Shown here piece after piece: positions 1 through 3,873 of a stretch of DNA of 13,065 nucleotides. This stretch comes from an uncultured Clostridia bacterium. GTDB taxonomy: Bacteria; Bacillota; Clostridia; Oscillospirales; Acutalibacteraceae. The notes under the pieces were generated by a model. That model worked only from the letters and a program-made list of their open reading frames with translations. It was not told the origin of the DNA and ran no database searches. A program made the position numbers and the translations under genes. Position 1 is the first letter of the stretch, and each line of letters begins with the position of its first letter. The DNA lies in assembly GCA_946405475.1 (NCBI GenBank), contig CAMJHI010000036.1:1-13065 (forward strand), in the 5' to 3' direction.

Positions 1-354
1 TCCGGGCACATAGTAACACGGCGCGATTTTCATCAGCTCGTGCAGCAAAGCAGCCGATGTTTCGATATCTGTTCGCCGTGAATCCACAAGGTCGCCGGTT
101 ATCGCGATCATGTCCGGCGATTCTTTCTCGATTTTTTCTATGATCTGCTGATTGCCTTTTCCGAAATAATCCGCATTGTGAAAATCAGAGACGACCGCAA
201 TTTTATAGCCGTGAAATGCTTTCGGCAGGTCCCTGCCGCTGACACGGTAACGGGTGACGCCCACGGTAACGTTTCCCCATACCGTCCAGCCGATGAGAAT
301 GAAAGCCACGATCAGAATCGGGACGGCGATCTTTTTCTTTTTCAATCTGAACAA
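1..354 (-). CDS. Membrane-anchored metallophosphoesterase, N-terminal part (cut by left edge)
   Basis: This is the first ~118 residues of a calcineurin-like metallophosphoesterase; the rest lies beyond the left edge. A basic N-terminus (run of four lysines) is followed by one hydrophobic helix (IAVPILIVAFILIGW), so it is probably anchored with the enzyme domain outside. The domain opens with IAVVSDFHNADYF, the first metal-binding motif (Asp and His), then has the second motif IAITGDLVDSR (GDLVD). The visible end, YYVPG, would lead into the usual GNH(E/D). Such enzymes (YkuE-like) cleave phosphoesters using two metal ions; the substrate cannot be told. The upstream in-frame stop at 385-387 leaves no ATG start, so a TTG at 352-354 or 343-345 is assumed. 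AAGGAAG at about 355-361 would serve the second TTG. Family call is confident; the start is not. Confidence 0.85.
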   Translation of the reverse strand, partial: MFRLKKKKIAVPILIVAFILIGWTVWGNVTVGVTRYRVSGRDLPKAFHGYKIAVVSDFHNADYFGKGNQQIIEKIEKESPDMIAITGDLVDSRRTDIETSAALLHELMKIAPCYYVPG

Positions 355-384
355 CTTCCTTTTTCCAACACGAATCGAGCAAGC

Positions 385-486
385 TCAACATGGCCGACGG
401 TCATGTTTTGATTTCAATTTCCGCACAAGGTCAATGATTGAAAGAGCAGAATCCATGGATCGAATGAAAAGCGCATCGTTTCTCAT
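385..486 (-). CDS. Possible 33-aa leader ORF upstream of the metallophosphoesterase
   Basis: A 33-codon ORF starts at an ATG (484-486) behind a strong Shine-Dalgarno (GAGGTG) and ends at TGA (385-387). It sits about 15 bases after the predicted transcription start. The peptide begins MRNDALFIRS and ends KSKHDRRPC. It has no signal peptide and matches no family I recognise. It lies in the same reading frame as the phosphoesterase, 30-40 bases upstream. It may be a leader peptide coupled to translation of the next gene. It may also be the original N-terminus of that gene, separated by a single nonsense codon, or a small independent gene. Its translation signals are better than those of the enzyme gene itself. 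Existence as a translated ORF is plausible; its role is unknown. Confidence 0.45.
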   Translation of the reverse strand: MRNDALFIRSMDSALSIIDLVRKLKSKHDRRPC

Positions 487-507
487 AATATTCACCTCGT
501 CTGCATC

Positions 508-536
508 ATATTAACAAAAATCCATATAAAAAACAA
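508..536 (-). promoter_or_regulatory. Promoter for leader ORF and metallophosphoesterase
   Basis: On the minus strand, TTGTTT (531-536) and TAATAT (508-513) are separated by 17 bases, a good fit to a sigma-A promoter. An overlapping TATGAT (505-510) is a less well spaced alternative. Transcription would start near 501, giving a short leader before the GAGGTG ribosome site. Confidence 0.6.
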
Positions 537-569
537 GCAATGATGACGAATGCGCGAAAGGGGAATGAA

Positions 570-658
570 ATGAAGACGCGCTGACGCGCTGATGAAGTGA
601 AGTCGCCCTGCAAAACAATTCGCACCGCAGGAGCGTCTTCATGAGCAAAGCGACTTCA
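570..658. repeat. Intergenic repeat with interleaved inverted arms (GAAGACGC/GAAGTCGC type)
   Basis: Four short arms alternate: ATGAAGACGC (570-579), TGAAGTCGC (598-606), GCGTCTTCAT (633-642) and GCGACTTCA (650-658). Arm 1 is the exact complement of arm 3, and arm 2 of arm 4, so the perfect pairings cross. Because arms 1 and 2 are nearly identical, a nested hairpin with one mismatch per stem is also possible. A direct repeat of GACGCGCT lies at 575-590. An open frame crosses the region on the minus strand (511-747) but looks spurious. The pattern resembles the dispersed hairpin repeats common between genes in gut Clostridia; I infer that rather than having matched it. Confidence 0.55.
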
Positions 659-661
659 TTG

Positions 662-699
662 AAAAAACGCCTTTTGTCTGCCGACAAAAGGCGTTTTTT
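662..699. terminator. Perfect palindromic bidirectional terminator
   Basis: Two 17-base arms (662-678 and 683-699) are exact complements around a TGCC loop. Each stem has a GC-rich core (CGCC/GGCG) and ends in six A or T residues, so either strand gives a hairpin followed by a U tract. No gene ends close by on either strand; it belongs to the repeat-rich stretch between the tRNA operon and the metallophosphoesterase. Confidence 0.8.
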
Positions 700-784
700 G
701 ATGTGGAAGAGCGCGGCAAGTTTGCTTTCAGCCATAGGAATCATCACTTGCCCATCATATTATATGGAATCGAAATGAGCAATC

Positions 785-960
785 GTGAAATCGCGGCCCC
801 GGCCGCGGTGAAATCAAAGGCAGACGCCTTTGGTGAAATCGTTCGGCTTTCCCTCACGGTGAAATGAAATCCGTCCATCACCCCGCTTCAGCGGGATTTC
901 ACCGCTTTAGCGATTTCACCCACCGAAGGTGGATTTCCCCCGTCCGTAAGGACGGATTTC
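785..960. repeat. Cluster of small hairpins punctuated by GGTGAAATC / GATTTCACC
   Basis: A 9-base element recurs. In the left half it reads GTGAAATC or GGTGAAAT(C) (785-792, 807-815, 832-840, 858-865). In the right half it appears as its complement GATTTCACC (895-903, 912-920), with degenerate copies near 932 and 955. Small hairpins lie between copies: GCGGCC..GGCCGC (793-806), AAAGGC/GCCTTT (816-831), CCCGC/GCGGG (882-895) and CCGTCC/GGACGG (940-955). GAAATCCGTCC (866-876) also matches GGACGGATTTC (950-960), so the region could fold as one branched structure. No credible ORF is present. It ends next to the tRNA terminator. It is not CRISPR-like, since the units are short and inverted. Confidence 0.65.
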
Positions 961-963
961 GTT

Positions 964-993
964 GAAAAAAGCACGCCAAAGCGTGCTTTTTTC
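964..993 (-). terminator. Terminator of the tRNA operon
   Basis: A perfect inverted repeat of 13-base arms (964-976 and 981-993) around a four-base loop has a GCACGC/GCGTGC core and A6/T6 flanks. It begins directly after the CCA end of tRNA-Val, so it is the intrinsic terminator of the minus-strand tRNA transcript. By symmetry it could also work on the plus strand. Confidence 0.9.
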
Positions 994-1070
994 TGGTGGA
1001 CACACGCGGACTCGAACCGTGGACCTCCTACGTGTGAAGCAGGCGCTCTAACCAGCTGAGCTATGCGTCC
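994..1070 (-). tRNA. tRNA-Val (anticodon CAC)
   Basis: The minus strand folds into a 77-base cloverleaf. The acceptor GGACGCA pairs with TGTGTCC (one G-T). The D-arm contains AGCTCAGCTGGTTAGAGC. The anticodon stem CCTGC/GTAGG encloses TTCACAC, giving anticodon CAC, which reads GUG. The T-loop is TTCGAGT. CCA is encoded. The T-stem has one A-C mismatch at its second pair (CACGG with CCGCG), slightly unusual but not enough to suspect a pseudogene. It is last in the Met-Glu-Val operon and directly precedes the terminator. Confidence 0.95.
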
Positions 1071-1085
1071 GTTATGAAGTTTGGT

Positions 1086-1119
1086 CGAACAAGGGCACTG
1101 CGGGCAGCGCCCTTGTTCG
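1086..1119. other. Spacer hairpin between tRNA-Glu and tRNA-Val
   Basis: Eleven-base perfect arms CGAACAAGGGC (1086-1096) and GCCCTTGTTCG (1109-1119) enclose a 12-base loop that can pair further (CTG/CAG). No T tract follows on either strand, so it should not terminate transcription. It may be a processing signal in the tRNA precursor. Confidence 0.55.
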
Positions 1120-1121
1120 TT

Positions 1122-1196
1122 TGGTGACCCGGACGAGAATCGAACTCGTGTTACCGCCGTGAAAGGGCGGTGTCTTAACCGCTTGACCACCGGGCC
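1122..1196 (-). tRNA. tRNA-Glu (anticodon TTC)
   Basis: The 75-base minus-strand cloverleaf has acceptor GGCCCGG pairing with CCGGGTC (one G-T). The anticodon stem CCGCC/GGCGG encloses CTTTCAC, giving anticodon TTC for both Glu codons. The T-arm is ACGAG-TTCGATT-CTCGT. CCA is encoded. It is the middle gene of the three-tRNA operon. Confidence 0.96.
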
Positions 1197-1202
1197 GCAA
1201 AA

Positions 1203-1227
1203 TCGGGCTGAAATAGGTTCAACCCGA
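1203..1227. other. Spacer hairpin between tRNA-Met and tRNA-Glu
   Basis: Ten-base arms TCGGGCTGAA (1203-1212) and TTCAACCCGA (1218-1227) pair with a single C-A mismatch around a five-base loop. No T tract follows. Together with 1086-1119, both spacers of the tRNA operon hold a hairpin, which suggests a role in precursor folding or processing. Confidence 0.45.
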
Positions 1228-1229
1228 AC

Positions 1230-1306
1230 TGGTAGCGGCAGTGGGATTCGAACCTACGACACTCCGGGTATGAACCGAATGCTCTAGCCAACTGAGCTAT
1301 GCCGCC
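1230..1306 (-). tRNA. tRNA-Met, elongator type (anticodon CAT)
   Basis: The 77-base minus-strand cloverleaf has acceptor GGCGGCA pairing with TGCCGCT (terminal G-T). The anticodon stem TTCGG/CCGGA encloses TTCATAC, giving CAT. The T-loop is TTCGAAT and CCA is encoded. Initiator tRNAs carry three G-C pairs at the base of the anticodon stem and a mismatched first acceptor pair, which are absent here. The GGCGG...CCGC acceptor is typical of elongator Met in Firmicutes. A tRNA-Ile with lysidine at CAT cannot be fully excluded by eye. It is first in the operon. Confidence 0.93.
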
Positions 1307-1321
1307 ATAAAATGCTTGTTC

Positions 1322-1350
1322 ATTATATGACAGACAAGCACGTTTGTCAA
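1322..1350 (-). promoter_or_regulatory. Consensus promoter of the tRNA operon
   Basis: On the minus strand, TTGACA (1345-1350) and TATAAT (1322-1327) are separated by exactly 17 bases, a perfect sigma-A consensus. Transcription would start near 1315, about ten bases before tRNA-Met. The strength fits a stable-RNA operon. Confidence 0.92.
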
Positions 1351-1377
1351 GTGGTTTTTTCTTGTTTTTTCAAAAAA

Positions 1378-1929
1378 TTATTCCGTAACTTCCGGCAGGG
1401 TGACCATGGTCGGTTCGTGACCCAGCGCCGGAATGACTTTGTTGAGCAGATCGGCCGTTGCAAGTCTGAGGCTGGCGGTGTTGCGGCACGGGTGGCAGCC
1501 GAAGGTGTCACTTTTTAGCAGGTCTTCGTCGATGAGCAGGCGCACCTGCTTTTCCGTGTCGTTCATCAGCCCCATCACGCTCACCGAGCCGGGCTGGATG
1601 TGCAGCAGGCGCACCATATGCTCCTCCTGCGCAAACGAAAGCCGCGCCACGCCGAGCTGCGCGGAAAGGTCCTTTGTTTTGAACTTTTTGCCGCCGGGGA
1701 TGAGCAGCAGATAAAACGCGGTCTGCTGGCGGTTGCACAAAAACAGGTTCTTGCACATCACCGTGCCCAGCGCCTTGTCGATGGCTTCGCACGCCTCCAT
1801 GGTGTAGGCGGCTTCGTGATCCAGGCAGTCATAGGCAACGCCGAGGCTGTCCAAAAAGTCGTAGGTTCTGATCTCTTCTTCCGCGCGCCCGCTCAAATCA
1901 GCGGGGCGGCCGTGGCAAACGGTGTTCAT
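1378..1929 (-). CDS. Prolyl-tRNA editing protein (YbaK/ProX family)
   Basis: This 183-residue protein belongs to the YbaK/ProX/PrdX family, which hydrolyses mischarged aminoacyl-tRNA; ProX/PrdX members remove Ala from tRNA-Pro in the cytosol. It covers the complete single domain. Lys60 in VMCKNLFL fits the conserved lysine. It also has IPGGKKFKTKDL (77-88), the ProX-like GSVSVMGLMND (114-124) and CHPCRNTASL (145-154), where family members usually have HPLxNTAT. An upstream GTG (1948-1950) is possible, but the ATG at 1927-1929 is chosen because GGAAAGGAAG lies right before it. A terminator sits about 20 bases upstream, so expression probably depends on read-through from ppa. No GC-rich terminator is visible after the stop. 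The exact editing substrate is inferred. Confidence 0.88.
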   Translation of the reverse strand: MNTVCHGRPADLSGRAEEEIRTYDFLDSLGVAYDCLDHEAAYTMEACEAIDKALGTVMCKNLFLCNRQQTAFYLLLIPGGKKFKTKDLSAQLGVARLSFAQEEHMVRLLHIQPGSVSVMGLMNDTEKQVRLLIDEDLLKSDTFGCHPCRNTASLRLATADLLNKVIPALGHEPTMVTLPEVTE

Positions 1930-1950
1930 GGTCAACGCTTCCTTTCCCAC

Positions 1951-1978
1951 AAAAAAGCGGCGGCAGCTTTTCGCCGCC
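1951..1978 (-). terminator. Intrinsic terminator after ppa, just ahead of the editing gene
   Basis: Read on the minus strand, GGCGGC (1973-1978) pairs with GCCGCC (1959-1964) around an eight-base loop. GC and six T residues (1951-1956) follow. It lies 17 bases after the ppa stop and about 20 bases before the next start codon, so it ends the ppa transcript or acts as an attenuator of the downstream gene. Confidence 0.75.
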
Positions 1979-1994
1979 TTGCCGCTGTTTTTCG

Positions 1995-2537
1995 TTATTC
2001 TTCGCTCTTTTCCGGGTGCTGCCGGCGGTAGGCTTCGATCGCCTGTTCAATGATCTCCACCGCTTCGGCTTCGCCCTGCACCTCGTCCACGGCGGTCTCT
2101 TTCTTTTCAAGCTGCTTATAGACGGTGAAAAAGTGCGAGATCTCATCCTGCACGTGGCGCGGCAGATTGAAAATGCTGCGGTAGCCGTTGTAGGTCGGAT
2201 CGGAAAACGGGATGGCGATGATCTTTTCATCGGAACGGCCGTTGTCGAGCATTTTGATCACGCCCACGGGGTAGCAGCGCACGAGCGTGAGCGGATCGAG
2301 CGGCTCGGAGCAGAGCACCACCACGTCGAGCGGGTCGAGGTCGTCGGCAAACGTCAGCGGGATGAAGCCGTAGTTCGCCGGGTAGTGGGTGGAGGTGTAG
2401 AGCACGCGGTCAAGGATGATCAGGCCGGTCTCTTTGTCGAGCTCGTACTTGTTTTTGCTGCCCTTCGGGATCTCGACGACCGCGATAAAATCGTTGGGGG
2501 AAATGCGCTTGGGGTCAATGTCGTGGAGTATGTTCAT
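1995..2537 (-). CDS. ppa: Inorganic pyrophosphatase, family I (soluble)
   Basis: The enzyme splits pyrophosphate into two phosphates in the cytosol, pulling nucleic acid, tRNA-charging and other biosynthetic reactions forward. The 180-residue length matches bacterial family I enzymes. Visible active-site elements are EIPKGSKNKYELD (22-34), HYPANYGFIP (51-60), the signature DDLDPLDVVVL (65-75, with Asp66, Asp68 and Asp71) and DNGRSDEKI (98-106, with Asp103 and Lys105). The C-terminus is an acidic helix. The start ATG has AAGGGGAGAG a few bases upstream. It lies 18 bases after the lipoprotein gene and shares its promoter. A terminator follows its stop. Confident call; the operon partner has no obvious link to pyrophosphate. 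Confidence 0.97.
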   Translation of the reverse strand: MNILHDIDPKRISPNDFIAVVEIPKGSKNKYELDKETGLIILDRVLYTSTHYPANYGFIPLTFADDLDPLDVVVLCSEPLDPLTLVRCYPVGVIKMLDNGRSDEKIIAIPFSDPTYNGYRSIFNLPRHVQDEISHFFTVYKQLEKKETAVDEVQGEAEAVEIIEQAIEAYRRQHPEKSEE

Positions 2538-2555
2538 GTTGCTGTCTCTCTCCCC

Positions 2556-3422
2556 TTATTCTTCGGGTTGGTTCCAATCAAATTCGTAGCAGTCGCGGCC
2601 TTCCACGCGGAAGGTGACCTGCTGCGTGCCGACGGATTCCAGCGTGCCGACGCCGGTGACGGAAACGGTCACTTCGATGTTGCGGTTGAATTCCACCTTG
2701 ATGACCTGATCGGTCAGGCGGTCGATCTCCATATAGATCGTGCAGCCGGTGTATTTGGCGGAATAGGTGCCGTCATAGGTGAGCGTGTCGGCGGCTTTTT
2801 TCATTTCCTGCTCGATGGCGGCGCGATCCGGCAGCGCAAAGATGCGGCCGAACAGACCGGCGCCCGCCTTCGGGTCGGTTTCTTCCTTCAGTTCAATATA
2901 AATGCGGCGCACGTCGGGGTCGGTGTCGATGAACTGCGTTTCGTATTCTTCGTCTTTTTCCAACTTGGCGGCTTCTTCCGCGGCCTGGGCGAATTCGTCG
3001 CGGTTGATCTCGATCTTGACGATGTCGTCCGCCGTGAGCGCCAGCGGCTCGGCACTGTCTTTGATCGGCACCAGAGCGCTGTGGGATTCACCGTAGGCCA
3101 CTTCTTTGCCGAGGTCGCCGAAATCCATGCGCTGCGCCACAAGCGTCAGCATGGAGGCCAGCGCCTTATCTTCGGCGTCAAAGCCCTTGGGGCTGTAGGA
3201 ACAGGAATAATTCAGCTTCGCCTTGCCCTCTTTCGCGGCGGCGAACACCTTGTTGAAATAGGCGAGGATCTCCGCTTCTTCTCTGGGCAGCACGGTCGCG
3301 CTCGCGCTCGTCGGCTCGGTGGTCTCCTCTTCGGTTTTGCCGCCGAACGAGCAGGAGGAAACGCAGAGCAAAACGGCGGCGGTGAGCAGAATGGCGACTA
3401 ATTTCATGGCGATCGGTTTCAT
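2556..3422 (-). CDS. Predicted lipoprotein of unknown function
   Basis: A 288-residue exported lipoprotein that I cannot assign to a named family. The N-terminus has two lysines, a hydrophobic stretch (LVAILLTAAVLLCV) and lipobox VSSC with Cys24 as the lipidation site. A Thr/Ser/Glu-rich linker (about 30-45) follows. The rest is a soluble, charged domain with alternating helical and strand-like stretches; the end (about 225-288) looks beta-rich (IYMEIDRLTDQVIKVEFN, VTFRVEGRDCYEF), as in small lipoproteins that form antiparallel sheets. It has no transmembrane segment beyond the signal and no enzymatic motif. The start has AAAGGAGAT eight bases upstream. It is first in the operon with ppa, behind an extended -10 promoter, and is divergent from the AbrB-type regulator. 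The lipoprotein call is firm; the function is open. Confidence 0.85.
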   Translation of the reverse strand: MKPIAMKLVAILLTAAVLLCVSSCSFGGKTEEETTEPTSASATVLPREEAEILAYFNKVFAAAKEGKAKLNYSCSYSPKGFDAEDKALASMLTLVAQRMDFGDLGKEVAYGESHSALVPIKDSAEPLALTADDIVKIEINRDEFAQAAEEAAKLEKDEEYETQFIDTDPDVRRIYIELKEETDPKAGAGLFGRIFALPDRAAIEQEMKKAADTLTYDGTYSAKYTGCTIYMEIDRLTDQVIKVEFNRNIEVTVSVTGVGTLESVGTQQVTFRVEGRDCYEFDWNQPEE

Positions 3423-3462
3423 GGAATACTATCTCCTTTCAAACAGCCAATACAGTTATTTT

Positions 3463-3491
3463 ATTATAACATAATCCTTTCCAAATGAAAA
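3463..3491 (-). promoter_or_regulatory. Promoter of the lipoprotein-ppa operon
   Basis: On the minus strand the -10 is TATAAT (3463-3468) preceded by TG one base upstream, an extended -10. A weaker -35 TTTTCA (3486-3491) lies 17 bases away. It faces away from the abrB-type promoter; the two start regions are about 110 bases apart. Confidence 0.75.
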
Positions 3492-3549
3492 GCACCAAAA
3501 CAAAAATTGCAAAATATTCCCATTTTCTCCAAAATATTTTAGAAAACGA

Positions 3550-3586
3550 TTGACAAGAATGACAATTTATGGTATTCTTTTGTCAA
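3550..3586 (+). promoter_or_regulatory. Promoter of the AbrB-family gene with an overlapping dyad
   Basis: TTGACA (3550-3555), a 17-base spacer and TATTCT (3573-3578) with an upstream TG form a good sigma-A promoter. The same stretch is an imperfect inverted repeat: TTGACA-AGAAT (3550-3560) mirrors ATTCT-TT-TGTCAA (3574-3586). A dyad covering both promoter elements is placed to act as an operator, possibly for autoregulation by the AbrB-family product. That last step is inference. Confidence 0.65.
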
Positions 3587-3615
3587 ATCCGAAAGAAAAT
3601 CAGGAGGAAACAACC

Positions 3616-3873
3616 ATGAAATCTACCGGTATCACCCGTCAGATCGATTCGGCCGGCCGCATCGTGCTGCCCAAGGAGCTGCGCACCACGCTCGACCTGA
3701 AAGAAAACGAGGATTATCTCGAAATCTTCACCGAGGGTGAATATATCATGCTGCGCAAGTATTCGCCCAGCTGCGTGTTCTGCGGCAAATTGGAAGAGCT
3801 GGTCGAGTTCAGCGGCAAAAAGGTGTGCCGCGAGTGCGCGCACAAGCTCTTTGAACGCTCCAACGAGCTTTGA
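3616..3873 (+). CDS. AbrB-family transition-state regulator with zinc-binding C-terminus
   Basis: An 85-residue DNA-binding protein. Residues 3-47 form the swapped-hairpin AbrB/MazE domain, with the hallmark RQIDSAGRIVLPKELR (8-23). Residues 50-78 carry C53-x2-C56 and C71-x2-C74, a probable small zinc site often seen in clostridial AbrB-like proteins. In Bacillus, AbrB represses post-exponential genes; the targets here are unknown. The ATG at 3616 is chosen because AGGAGG (3602-3607) lies eight bases before it. A longer reading from 3550 would begin inside the promoter. It is divergent from the lipoprotein-ppa operon and converges on recG with no intergenic base: its stop (3871-3873) abuts recG's stop. 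A dyad in its promoter suggests autoregulation. Confidence 0.93.
   Translation: MKSTGITRQIDSAGRIVLPKELRTTLDLKENEDYLEIFTEGEYIMLRKYSPSCVFCGKLEELVEFSGKKVCRECAHKLFERSNEL

Noticed and set aside
203..391. ATG-started frame over the metallophosphoesterase start, suggesting a frameshifted start
   Set aside because: The ATG at 389-391 leads into a different frame with no membrane helix or enzyme motif and ends after 62 codons. A TTG start explains the enzyme better.
511..747. Minus-strand frame of 78 codons through the first repeat region
   Set aside because: It runs through a perfect terminator palindrome and interleaved repeat arms, has no SD, and overlaps the promoter of the next unit. It looks like a repeat read by chance.
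785..960. Possible CRISPR array based on the recurring nonamer
   Set aside because: Repeats are only 8-9 bases, change orientation midway, have no constant spacer length, and no cas gene is present.
888..1287. Short frames across the repeat cluster and tRNA genes on both strands
   Set aside because: They overlap three well-folded tRNA genes and a hairpin cluster, so they are not protein-coding.
2016..3401. Open frame of 461 codons on the plus strand opposite ppa and the lipoprotein gene
   Set aside because: It spans two real minus-strand genes, has no plausible start signals and gives an Arg/His/Val-rich translation without domains.
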